Positions 44,283 to 55,858 of a stretch of 64,000 nt of DNA are shown one piece after another. How positions within the stretch are numbered: position 1 is the stretch's first letter; every line of letters starts with the position of its first letter. The stretch comes from Biscogniauxia marginata. Lineage: Eukaryota > Ascomycota > Sordariomycetes > Xylariales > Xylariaceae. Under the pieces are notes generated by a model. That model saw only the letters and a list, made by a program, of their open reading frames with translations. It ran no database searches and was not told the origin of the DNA. Location of the stretch: NCBI GenBank assembly GCA_022695795.1, contig MU404055.1:1488001-1552000 (forward strand), given 5' to 3'. The position numbers and the translations under genes were made by a program.

Positions 44283-47200
44283 CTACGAAGCAATGGTTAA
44301 AGGTTATATGTGTTATATTTTGGTATTATGCGATATACACGACTTACTTGAAGCAGGTTTCAAAAAAGACGAGATTAAAGAAGAATTATAGGAATTATAA
44401 AAGGGATTATATCTTCCATAATAGCTCGAAAAACGAACTAAATATAATATTAATCTATTTAATTTTATAAAAAAACACTTAATAGAATAATAAGTAAAAA
44501 CACGTATAATTAAACAAGGCTATAAATAAATCATTAAAGTATACCTCAAAAAAAGAGGGAAGCTCCTAAAAATTAATATAAACCTAAAAAGAGATATCGA
44601 GATACCTCTAGTAAGTAGACTTAATAATTACTCTTTTTATTTAAGGATAATCCAGAACTTCAAGAAATTCCGAGTTAATAGAACGGACTTGGGCTATAAA
44701 AAGGCCCTCGAAGAAAAATTGAAGTTTTAATATGTAAAATTCTATATAAAGAATAAACCTTTTACCCCTTATTACGTAAAAGGTAATTAAAGAAACTATT
44801 TAAATAATAATTACTAGAAATACGTTTTTATAAAAGCCTAAGAATAGAAGGACATTTGGGCTATAATAATTAAAAAAAAACTAAAAGGGAAGGGACGTAG
44901 AAAACCAAAAAACGATAAAGGCTTTCGCTAGTAAGGCAGCGAGAAGCTATAAATAATAAGTCTTTATATGAAGTCCAGTTGGGACTTAATAATATTATTA
45001 TAACTAAAGTTAAGTATAATAAAAGGGAATATAAAGCCCTAATAAATTTAGGAGTAAATAAAAATTATGTTTTAACAAAGGTAGCTTAGGAAGATAGAAT
45101 ACTATAGGTATATAAATAAAATCTGTATAAGTTATAAAACTTTAAAGGAAACATATTTAGTTATAAGAATGGTAAGGTATTAAGAGAAATAATTCCTTTT
45201 TTAGTAATTATTTAAGGACATTTTAAATAAGTTATTCTTAATATTATATATATATTAAATCACGATATAATCTTAGGAATGAATTAGCTTAAAAAAAGTA
45301 ATTCACAAATAAATTTCGAGATAAATACGCTTTATTAAAATTAAAAACAAGAGGAGTTAACCGCTACGGGTTACGAAATAAGTACCATAAATAACTCTAG
45401 AGAAACGAATATAAAAATAAAATATATCGCTTATATAATTCGAGTAATTAAACTTAAAGATTTAATAAAAAAAGTACTACGTAAGTATTTCCGTTTCTAT
45501 AAATTGTTTAAAGATAAAACAAAGAAAGAATTATTAAAACATAGTTAATAGAATTATTAAATTTACTTTAAAAAAGGAAAATAACTAAAATTGTTTTTAG
45601 TGTATTTTATAAATTAAGAAAAACAAAGAGCATTATAAAAGGGAATCCAGGAGGATCTTGATAAAGGATATATTTGAGAATCTAAATCCTTGTTAAGATA
45701 CCTGGCAATCATAATACCCAAAGTCAATAAAAACGGGAAATAATATGTCGATAAAGAAGGAAACCTAGTATAAAGATAAATAAATAATTATTAACACTTA
45801 AATAAAATAACCAAAAAAAACGGGTATTTATTACTATTAATGAAACTTATAAGAGGATAAATTAGCAAGGCTTAAATCTTTATAACATTAAACCTTCGCA
45901 ATGGATACTATATAATTAAAATGGCTAAGGGATATAAACAATATATAGCTTTTTAAACGATACATAGATATTATAAGTATAAAGTTATGCTATTTAGACT
46001 TATTAACATACCCGCTACATTTTAATACATGATTATAACAGTCCTTCGTAAATTTCTAGACAAATTTATATTTATTTACCTGGATGATATATTAATTTAC
46101 TTAAAAAACGAGAAAAAATATAAAGAACACGTAAAGCAAGTATTAAAAGCCTTAGAAAAAGTGAATCTACTTATTTATTCAATTAAAAGTAAATAGCATA
46201 TCAAGAAACTAAACTATTTAGGGTTTATAATAAATCTAAGAGAAATTCGCATTTAAAAGGGAAAAATAATAGTAATCAAGGATTAATTAAAACTTAAAAG
46301 TGTTATAAATATATATGCATTTCTTGGCTTTATTAATTATATTAAATAACTCATTAAAGATTTTGGGCGTATCGCTAAATTATTAACAGAATTAACTACC
46401 CTAACAAAAATAAAAGAGGCTTTTTATTTTACTAAAGATGCTAAATGGGCTTTTTAGTAGTTAAAGGAAGTCGTAACCAGCGAAGTTATATATAAACTTC
46501 TAAATGAAAATAAAAAAAAACGATTAAGGATAAACGCTTTAAATTTCGCTATTAAAGCAGTTCTAGAGTAATTAAAAGACAATAAGAAATAGTACTTAGT
46601 CGCGTACCTATTTAAAGCACTATATAATGCTAAATTGAATTATTAGATTTATAATAAGGAGCTGTTAACGGTTATTAAAGCACTAAAAAAATAGGAATCA
46701 TAACTTAGTAAAACTAAGAAACCTATTAATATTTATTTAAACTATAAAAACCTTATATGATTCATAATAATACAAACGTTTAACTAGAAATATAAGCGTT
46801 AAATGATTTTTTTGTTTAAATTTAATTTCAGAATTTAATACATTAAGGGAAAAAAAAACATCCAAATAAATCTTCTTAATAAAAAGGGAGATTATAAATT
46901 AAAAATCAATAAAAGAGATATCTAGATGTTTAAACAACAAAATGACGGATTAGTTATATTAGTTTATATGCGAATTAATATAAAAAACTAGAAATAACGT
47001 TTTAAGGAAAATTATAGTTAAAAAGAAAAACAATTACAGTCTTAATAAGGATCTAGTAACGAACTTCTCTCGTATAAAGAAAAGGTATATATATTAAAGC
47101 GGGTATAAAACGAATTTGTTAAGGAATTTCACGAATATCCTCTATATGGTTACCAAGGGATTTTCAAAATAATGAAATGACTTTAAGAGGAATTTAACTT

Positions 47201-48410
47201 TCCAGGAATACGATAAACAGTTAAAAGAATTGTAAAGAATTATAATATTTGTAATAAGGCTAAAGCATCACGATATAAACCATATAAATTATTATAATTA
47301 ACCTAGATATTTAATAAAGCATGGCACACGATTTTATAGGATTTTATAGTGAAACTTTTAGAGTCAAAAAATCCTACCATAAAAATACATTATAACAGCA
47401 TATAAGTAATCGTTAATAAACTCATGAAATATATCTACTTCTTACCATTTAACAAATTAAGCATAATAAAATAATTAGTTTTTAACTTTTTAAAAGAATA
47501 CGTTAGCAAATATGGGTTATTAAAACGCGTTATTTTAAATAAAAACAAATTATTTACGTTAAAATTTTAGATTAACTTAATAAAACGAATAGGAATTAAA
47601 CAAAAATTGTCTATAATGTATTACCCCTAAATAAACAAGCAAATAAAGAAATTAAACCAAATAATAAAACAATATTTATAAAATTATATTAATTAAGAAA
47701 TAAATAACTAAATAGAATTACTACTAATAGCCTAAATAGTATACAACATTTCGATTAACAAGGATATGAAAATATTACTACACAAGGCAGTATACAGGTA
47801 AAAAGCGGAAGTTTAAAAACAATCAATTAAACTTATAAAAGTATCAAAAGTCGAAATAAAGGCCCCGAGAGTAGAAGTACTATCCAAAAAGATTTAGGCA
47901 GTACAATAACGGCTATAGAAAGAATTACAATTTATTTAAGATAAAATAATAAAGTATTATAATAAAAAAAGAATTAAAGGACCAATTCTTAAAAAAAGAA
48001 ATATAGTTTACTTACTCCGCTAATAACAAGGCGTAACATTAAAAACACTTTAAATTAAAATAAAGCAACCTAACGAAAAACTTAAATTCAAAAAATTGGG
48101 ACTATATAAGATTAAGAAGGTCGTTTTAAAAATTAATTATAAGTTAGCATTATTAAAGGAATTTAAAATCCACCTTGTATTTCATATTTCGCTTTTAAAA
48201 CCAGCATTAAATAACGCCTCGCTAGAAAAATAATTAGAATTTAAAGAAAACCCTAATAAGTACGAAATCGAAAAGATATTAAATTTAAAAAAAGTTAGTA
48301 ATTAGTTATAATATCTTATTAAGTAGGAAGGTTACCTACTTAAAAAGAATACTTAAAAACCTCTTAAGCATTTAAAAAACCTAATAAATAAAATTAAAGA
48401 TTTCTACCGC
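44283..48410 (+). pseudogene. pol: Decayed pol of element A (continuation after element B)
   Basis: Resumes exactly where A was interrupted. Protease motif at about 45035-45058 reads ALINLGVN (ALIDSGAN expected; three C/G-to-T/A changes). RT covers about 45580-46260 and retains YLDD at 46077-46088. RNase H is at about 46420-46830, integrase about 47090-47800 (NICNKAKASRYK retained), chromodomain 48260-48408. Many TAA/TAG codons interrupt it. Confidence 0.85.
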
Positions 48411-48573
48411 TAAAATCCAAACCGGCTAAAAAAGCCTAAATATTAAAGCCTTAATCCTACTAAAAAAAATCAAGAAAAGAAAAGAAGTAAGCCTCGAAAA
48501 CAAGTAAACTTTATAAAGATTTAAATTAACGTTATAATCCCTTTATACGTTATAATTCTTTAATAAAACGTTT

Positions 48574-48900
48574 TTATTCTTCTTTCTCGCGTTTAATACG
48601 CTTTAACTTCTTAATAAAGTTTAAACCACATATAATCATTTTTCTTAATTTTTTAAACTAAAAACGACGTTAAACACGAAAGTAACAAACGCGGATTATT
48701 ACAGCTTTTTAACGTGTTTTAGCCTCTTTTAATTTATTTTCGATTTTTTAGAACTACTTAGTGATTTTAGCTATATTACTCTTGGAAATGCTAAAAACGT
48801 CGCATTAAGTATGGTTTATCTAGATATACTCGCTATAACAGTCAAATTCATTTAAAGCAATACATTCCTTTTCGTTATAATCGCAATAAAAACAAGGCAT
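48574..48900 (-). pseudogene. Antisense Cys-rich/coiled-coil ORF of element A (decayed)
   Basis: 109 codons counting from an ATG at 48900. Readable parts are MPCFYCDYNEKECIALNEF, CYSEY, CDVFSISKS, IENKLKEAKTR, FKKLRKMI, LNFIKKLKRIKREKEE, then TAA. Internal TAA/TAG codons fall where Gln is likely. The cysteines (C-x2-C, C, C, C) precede a Lys/Glu-rich helix. I recall similar short Cys-rich plus coiled-coil proteins annotated as hypothetical in many fungal genomes, but cannot check that here. Confidence 0.62.
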
Positions 48901-49120
48901 TTCCTTTCGACCCTTAAAAATAACTAAGTCCATTAAGGCCAGCTTATTTTCAACCTGTTTATAAGTATAACGAGAAATTTCGGGAATTTCTTTACAGTTT
49001 TTTATAACTCAATAAAACATATTAAAATAAAGGTAAAAACTCACAAATAATTAAGGAAGGAATAACTAGAATATATTCTTTTTTATTTTTAAAACAAAGA
49101 TTCTTAAAGGGGAAAAATAA

Positions 49121-49575
49121 TGTTACAAATCTTCCTTATGTTGTATTATATATGGGTTACGTAAACCAAAATAAGTCATTAAATCATAAGTTAAAAATTT
49201 ATGATTTAATGATTTAATAAATCATTAAATCATGAGTTAAAAATCCATGATTTAATGATTTAATAAATTATTAAATCATAAGTAAAGAATTAATAATTTA
49301 ATAATTTACAAGTTTTATATAAAAAAAGAATAAGTATAAGTAGATTAGAATTTCTTATATATTTAATTAATTATTTTAGTTCTTTAATTATTAATTTAAG
49401 ACTATAGTTACTCTTTAATACTATAGTGAGAATACCTTGAAACCTCTTTAATAAACAAAACATTATGAATTAATTAAACCAATTTTAACCCATTATTACC
49501 TGTAAATCAAGAAAACCTAGCATATACTCACCTATTAATTCAGCTGACTAGGAATACACAGGGAGGTTCGTCACA
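49121..49575 (+). repeat. 3' LTR of element A
   Basis: 455 bp, TGTTACAAATC to GGTTCGTCACA, followed by TTGAT. Heavily transitioned relative to the 5' LTR. Confidence 0.92.
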
Positions 49576-49580
49576 TTGAT

Positions 49581-50800
49581 GTAAGTACAAGAAGACAAAC
49601 AAACCATTTAACATATAAAGGTGGAGATATCAACCATGGCTTGTATAGGTATATAAATACATAGCATTTAACCTAGCAAGACGAAACAAATGTGGCCTGT
49701 AAAATCCAAAAGCTAGGCTAGTCACTCCCTAGGTTATGTAAATTATAACAGCTCACATTAAAATCCGTAATAGTTCACTTATTCACTGCTTTACACGATT
49801 CTTGTTGATCATATTTAAACATCCACTTTAAAGTAGATACCCCCTTTCTTATTTCTTTTCCCTTTTCTCCTTTAAACGTATACACTCCTTTTATGAGACT
49901 GTTACAACGTAGCACCCTTATATGGTTCTTTATGACCTTCCGGCCCTTTTATAAGTACATATATACATATAAACACACACATATACACACATATATATAT
50001 AACCATACTAGGTATAACATCTATTTAACTTTTAAAAATAAGGATCAAAAAGGTAGCTGTTAAATACAAGTACAAGGCACTTTATAGCCGTTATGTATAT
50101 AATGGTCAGGTCTTTTTACACCCTTTAGATAGCTCTTCGCTTAATTAAGCAACCTGATAATCCTGTATTTCAACATAACTTTAACTTTCACTAAAAACTA
50201 ATTGATCTTATCCTCATACCTTCGTCTTATCTTAACACCTTCAACCAAGGCTATGATATTTTAATACCTCGTCCTAAGCGATATCCATCCGAAATTTTTT
50301 TTTTACACTCGTTAAATCTGTCACGGCAGTGCTAGGCCAACCCAACTAGGCTACTCCACTCCCAAAGGGGTAATAAAATATCAAATCCGCTGACTTGATA
50401 CCTTACCTAGGTTGGCTTATATGCTTCTACGGGCACCGTGCCGTAACAAAATCCATACTTCTCTAAACGTGCTTATAATACCACTAGATTACATATAAAT
50501 CATCCTTCACATCAACTTAATAAGCATACTATGAGTGACGTGAAAAAAACCACACCTATCATATATAGGTAATTACACAAAAAAAAAACCAAATCAATAG
50601 CCGCAGGTCATTAAAGTTAACCTACCACTATACCCATCCACTTATATTATCAATAAGGTACTTTTAATATCATCCTAGGGATCCTTTGAGCTAGTCTTCA
50701 AGGGAAATATTAGGGGCCCAAAAGACCATACTCGAGGTTGGTGGGCTTAAAAGACGAAGATTCACAGTAAGGTAAGTATAATAAGAGCAGATATTATTAG
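49581..50800. other. AT-rich intergenic flank of the retroelement block
   Basis: No ORF of note. Contains alternating purine-pyrimidine tracts (TATATACATATA / CACACATATACACACATATATATA, about 49945-50000). Composition rises abruptly in GC at 50800. Confidence 0.6.
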
Positions 50801-50837
50801 GTGCACGAGCCCCGGACCGGCGGAGCGGGTCTGGTCC

Positions 50838-51146
50838 GTGCGGGAGATCACGCTGAAGTTTCAGTGCTCCGGCGGCGAGCGCGTAGATGTGGTCGTCGCG
50901 CTTATGGCGCTGTTAGTTTGTCAAAGGGTTAGGGTTCCGATGGGGTGTATGAGATGCTTAAGCAGCCGAGGGGAGGAAATTGGCTGCGTGCGGCTGCCGC
51001 CGGTGGGGTTACCCAGGGGCGGCGACACTGGTGAGGCTGGTGAATCCAAAGATGTTCATCCGGGAATTCCCAGAGCTCGGGAGCATGATGATTCTTCTGG
51101 AATATATAGAGAAGGCGGTGAAGACTTGTTTGGTAATTTAGTATAA
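50838..51146 (+). CDS. GC-rich orphan ORF, possible gene remnant
   Basis: A 102-codon frame (the open frame reaches further upstream to about 50800: PAERVWSVREITLKFQCSGG). It is a GC-rich island between AT-rich stretches. The first half is protein-like (GGERVDVVVALMALLVCQRV); the second half is Gly/Glu/Arg-rich. An alternative frame downstream reads NPKMFIREFPELGSMMILLE, suggesting a frameshifted remnant. No family recognised. Confidence 0.3.
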   Translation: MREITLKFQCSGGERVDVVVALMALLVCQRVRVPMGCMRCLSSRGEEIGCVRLPPVGLPRGGDTGEAGESKDVHPGIPRAREHDDSSGIYREGGEDLFGNLV

Positions 51147-52210
51147 GTCCAAGTCCCTAGGGCGGATGAGCACGATATCTAGTGGCGTAAGTGAGACAAC
51201 GGCTGTCGTGTGTGCCTAGGCTAGGTAGTTACCTAAGGAGCAGAGTTTTAGATAGCGATAGAAAAGGTGCCCTTCCGAAGCTTATAGTATCTAATATGGA
51301 ATGGTGATTATACTTCAAGAAAGATATTGGGGCACATTCATTTCTATTACTGTGGTAGCTTGATGCAAATTTGGGGGATAGGCAAAATCTTCTTGTCCGG
51401 CCTAGGACTTCCTCAAGCCGTGAGATGAAGCCTTCCATCATGTGAGTGAATATGTGTACAACATACTGAGAGATATGGCCACTATTAGATCGATAATATT
51501 CGCCTGAGAGCTCCTCGAGGTCTCCGGCCCGCGTAATACCCCTTTCATATTTAGTCTTCTATGTCCTCCTTAGTCCCTCATCTTAGCGGCCAACCCTTTT
51601 TAGCCCCCGATACATTCATTAGCAGCCAATTGAACGAGCTTCTAAGCCTAGTTAGAATATAAAGACAACGTTTAATCTCCAATTGACGACGGTAGACACC
51701 TCGCTATACAATGGAGATAAGTCCGGTGCTTGGTTCAACTATGAAGAAATTAAAAATCGGGGACTGTGCGATATTGTATAATTAGCTCTAGCAACGCTAT
51801 ATTTTATTGATGACCTCAATTGATGATAGCCAGGCCTCTGCGCTTCTAACTTGATGATGTTTGTCTAGCCTTGGCACCAGCGTATAAACCTCCATCCCAA
51901 CCAAAAGAGTCGCTTAGTTTAAGCAAATACCGATATATGCTATTCCCAGTGCATATTTGCTTGTCTGCTCTCCAAAGGGCGTAACATATCCAGCTTGCCC
52001 GAGGTAATAATAGGATGAACCATGGGTCGAAAATACGTATATGCCAGCATGAATCAGTCATCTACTTCCACGGATGACGGATTGTAGACTTTCCATTCGA
52101 TTTCGGTCTGATCCTCTTCGCATATAGCATGTCCGATAACCGTTTTCATCAAGGGTAAGCCTTTAAACATTCGCTTCGCGCAGTTCACGAAATTCAAAAC
52201 GTCTTTGCCC
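51147..52210. other. Intergenic, possible remnants
   Basis: Two short minus-strand ORFs (51229-51441 and 51846-52061; the latter ends GGLYAGAKARQTSSS) look partly protein-like but have no recognised family and cannot be joined. Confidence 0.4.
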
Positions 52211-52795
52211 CTAATCCTTTTGAGAGTTTTTAGTAGACCAGAACGCCATCCACCCTCGAAAAAAAAAAACCAGGAGCGTGGGGAGGAGGAGCATAAGAAG
52301 GGAGGATAGGGTCAAAACAAGGCAAAATTCAAGGCCAGAGTTTCTAGGCGAGTCCGAGGAAACGTACTTGAAGGCCTCTTGATTCCCATCCACACGAGCC
52401 ACCGCAAAAGCACACGTGTGCTTCTTCAAATTGCAACACAGAAGGGGCCAGTCCTCGTTCCCATCCAACGTCGGCACCAACCAGTACCCATTCCCCACAT
52501 CACTCAAAATCTGGAGCATTGCATCGCAGTCGTCCGTCCAGATCCTCGCCGGCTGATCCGGCCCGTCTGCGACCCTGGCCACGGTGTTGTCAAAGAACGA
52601 CATCGGCTGCTCGGTTGGCTCCTAGATCCATGGGTATACGATTCCGTCTGTGATCCAGTGTATGCCTGCCGCGCGGTCGAGGAATACTCGGGTCCCGTTG
52701 CGTCGTCGCCGTAGGACGATGGGCGGATGATCATCCATAGGGGGCTTTGAGGATGCAATGCTGCTCGTGTCGTAGCTCGTTGGGAATGGGCTACC
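52211..52795 (-). pseudogene. Broken gene for a small C-terminally anchored membrane protein
   Basis: The intact part is a 130-codon ORF from an ATG at 52603: VADGPDQPARIWTDDCDAML, VPTLDGNEDWPLLCCNL, and a hydrophobic segment near the end (FCLVLTLSSLLMLLLPTLLVFFF) that should span a membrane. In the same frame upstream, a good protein sequence (RNGTRVFLDRAAGIHWITDG) is separated from it by one TAG (about 52623-52625). Either a nonsense mutation broke the gene or the downstream ATG is the true start. A 66-bp in-frame intron ending at that TAG is possible but has no good branch site. Family unknown. Confidence 0.4.
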
Positions 52796-53757
52796 ATCCG
52801 CAAAATAGAGACCGCAAAGGTATGGTGGATGTTAATCTAGGTAAAAATATCACCAGTATATCTCATTACTTCGTGCGTAGCGAATGACTCTTAAATTTTT
52901 TTTTGGTATTCGTGGAATCAAAAAATTTTGTTTACTTGGAAGTGGAATGAGAAGTCATGGGAGAGCAAAAACCCTCAGTGGATTGTATCGTCCAGGTCGA
53001 CTTCCGCGGCGGAGATTGTGGTTTCTTATTGAAGACAATACCAAACTAATCGGCAGTCGCTGCTTCATTATGTTTCTATAAAACAACAGTTTTCACATTG
53101 TTTTAGTAGAATGTGGCAATCAGTACCTATATAGACTATCCCCGCGACATAGAATCTGTCGGTTCCAATCACATTCCACTATGGCTTTACCATTATTTAT
53201 AGTATATACGAACATCTAGCTAATCAATGGTATGACTACACTATATTGGTGAAATACATGTTCGAAATGCATGGCCTTAAAGATACTATTTCGGCCTGGC
53301 TTCCCACCTTCCCGAGCCACCAGTTTACTTGAATATAGCCAATGCTATTCGTAAGTTTCATTTCTCTAGCTTTAAGCTACAGTACCATAAGGTTAGTTTT
53401 GTAACAATATGTGCTAATAGTTCGTTGGCTGGCGTGAGGTCGTTAGGGACAATGGATAAATTGTGATTAGTGCCTTGTAACCTAGGAATCAATACAGAAC
53501 TATTTACTATACTTACCATTCAATACATGCTGTTACCCTATACTGTTAACACGATTCACTCATATATTTTGTTATAAACTAATTAAGCTGGCGTTGACTC
53601 GGATAATAGAAATATATACCTATATATACTTATATTGAACATGTGCATATCTACAGTAGCGGCATGCATTTCCGGACACGAGAACTCTCTCATATCTAGC
53701 CCACTCCCCAATCTCCTAATGACTAGCATTTCGTGGTCAAGACAGGCTGAACCCCCC
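52796..53757. other. Intergenic region
   Basis: AT-rich, no supported feature. Confidence 0.55.
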
Positions 53758-54904
53758 TTATTTTATCCCGCCGTTGCGGACGTACTTGTCAAGCCAGCTC
53801 CCCGTCGGCTTCTTTTCCTGCGAGACGCCCCATGTCCTCCACGTGGTCTCCGTCCCACTCGTCATCTCCGTCTGTGCCGCCACGGAAGGCGCACGAGGCG
53901 GAGGCATCCGCGCATTCAGCGGCAGGGGGAGGGGGAGGGGCAGGGCCTTAGTCTGCAGATAGGCGCGCGGATCTGATTGCTGCTTCTCGTCTGCGTGTAT
54001 GTCGAGCTGCTGCTGTTGCGGGTTCCCGAACGTATTCTGGCCGTCCTCGGCCGCGTAAGCGGCGGCCATCAACTCGTCCATGATGTTTGATTGCGTCCTC
54101 GCGTCGGGCGGCCGGTTGGTCGCGTTCAGTGGCCGTACATCTTCTTGGGGGTCCTTTTTCGGTCGTGAGGGGAGTAGCCTTGAAAATATGTTTTTGTTGC
54201 TGCTTGACGACTGAGTTCGTCCCCGCCGGAACTTCCAAAAGATGAAGAAGATGATGCCGAGGAATACAGCAGCACCTGAGATAGTCAGCTATTCTTGCTC
54301 AATCAACTTCGCTCGAGTCTGGAGAGACATACCACTTGTACCAAGTCCTATCTGGCTAGGTTGGCTTATATCCCCACCTCCACTTGACTGGGCGACCTGA
54401 GCTTGCCCATTCTGCGAATTCTCCGTGGGTTCAGCTACAAGTCTATCTGTGGTTGATGACTGTGGTAGCGCAAGAGTACTTGTTAGTGGCGCAGCAGTCT
54501 GTGCGAGGGCTGGAATGACGCTCGTAGAGAATGTCGTGGTGGTAGAAGGTTCTGGGATAGTAGTATCTGGCAATGCCGTTGCCACAGGCTCTACAGCCGG
54601 CTGAGTTGTGACCGAGGACTGGGTTGTCGCTGGCGGAAGGGTGTTTGTAGGATCGACCACGGACTGAATTGACGAAGTACTTGTGATGGAAGTTTGGGCT
54701 GGCGGTAGTGGAGGAGGAAATGTGCTCGCCCTCGGTGATGGCGAATCTGGGCTGTCCGGGCTACCTGGGCCGCTGATGCCATCTACACTAGCTGGGCTCT
54801 CCGGGCTCTCTGGTTCCCCAGACTTCTCCCCAGGGACCTTGGCGTCATCACGCACAATAACTCTAAGATCGCCCGCCTGCCTCCGTCTTTCTCGTAGGGT
54901 GAAT
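53758..54904 (-). CDS. Ser/Thr-rich single-pass membrane protein (5' end unresolved)
   Basis: Two exons are clear: one from about 54904 to 54333 and one from 54275 to 53758. The 57-bp intron has GTATGT, a GCTGACT branch and a CTCAG acceptor, and the join runs through the membrane span GAAVFLGIIFFIFWKFRRG. The outer part is Ser/Thr/Pro-rich (SPESPA, TTTTFSTS), as in heavily O-glycosylated wall-sensor or mucin-like proteins; the inner tail is about 170 residues, Gln/Pro-rich. Coding character starts near FTLRERRRQAGD, just after a CTAATC-GTGGTAG acceptor at 54905, so at least one upstream exon is missing from this model. A candidate is the signal-anchor-like ORF starting at 55219 (SLLLVLMGCALTALVFS), but I could not find a convincing donor. 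Role as a surface sensor is inference. Confidence 0.6.
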
Positions 54905-55858
54905 CTACCACATTGATTAGTCTGTAGGCCTAGCCACCAATACGATCGAAGCAACTTACCCCATAGTGAATACACAATTAACTGCTTATTCGCCTCTTGA
55001 TCGTTACTACGAATGCCTACACGAAGGGAACCAATTTGCATGAAAAGACTGGTAGTGAAGATGAAAAGAAAGTAGGGCCAGCCGCGTGTGCGAGAAGACA
55101 AGAGCAGTCAGGGCGCAGCCCATGAGGACCAAAAGAAGTGAATTCGCGGGACGACGACCCCAGATCCTCGTCGTGATCTCCGTGGAGACTCTGGGGGAAA
55201 CATATTTAGCAGGACACAATATTTAGATATTTTAATGGCACAATTGCTGTCAAGCCTTTATCGCCAAGAGAGGCCGAAACCGCACGGGAGAGCGGGCGGG
55301 CACTGGGCGTTGACATACTTCAAACCTCAACTGTTTCGGAGCCTAGGATCGTCGACCATCTTGGCGCCAAGAAAGCGCACGACAGTCCTATGATGTCTGT
55401 TTAATTGGCCTCTGCTCGAGCACACTCGTCTATGGATGCCGTTTCACCTCTTTAAACAATTAATCACAAATTCAAGGAATGTGGGTGATCATCCCTTTTT
55501 TTCTATTCTGGGCAGTCGATCTAAGAGCTTGAACGCTCCAGAAATAGAAAAAGGGCATTGTTTCATCGTTGATCTCTACAGGCTGTCGTCTAGCACGACC
55601 GCCGGCTAAGCCTTTTTAAGTCCATCTGAACGGTTACGACGGCAGATTCACGGAACTGAAAGAAATATCATTAATATACACTGCGTGGGGTCACGGCGGG
55701 CTTTAAAGGCAAGTTGGGTCGACGGAAGTCAAATGGGACTCCAGTTCTATATATCCTTCTAGGTATCAAGAATCATGTACAAACAAAAGAGAGAAGCTGT
55801 AACTTTGAGCATAGCCAGCATTAGGTATTGCGAGAGGCCTGATCAGGCGAAATGTGGC
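54905..55858. other. Upstream region of the Ser/Thr-rich membrane protein gene
   Basis: Probably includes the missing first exon(s): the 70-codon minus ORF at 55007-55219 has a hydrophobic signal-like stretch. Farther upstream I see no feature. Confidence 0.4.

Larger units (their letters stand above)
34442..49575 (+). mobile_element. Element A: full-length Ty3/Gypsy chromovirus interrupted by element B
   Basis: Two 455-bp LTRs (34442-34896 and 49121-49575) with TG...CA ends are flanked by the 5-bp target duplication TTGAT (34437-34441 and 49576-49580). The internal region is split: it stops at 36713 and resumes at 44283, after element B. Without B and one copy of its duplication the element is 7565 bp, matching element B. 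Domain order is gag (zinc knuckle), protease, RT, RNase H, integrase, chromodomain, then an antisense ORF. A purine tract AAAGGGGAAAAATAA precedes the 3' LTR. All frames are littered with TAA/TAG from C-to-T change. Confidence 0.92.

Noticed and set aside
34442..49575. Tandem array or assembly duplication instead of nested insertion
   Set aside because: Two distinct target duplications (TTGAT and AAAAG) and the exact rejoining of A across B are explained only by nested insertion.
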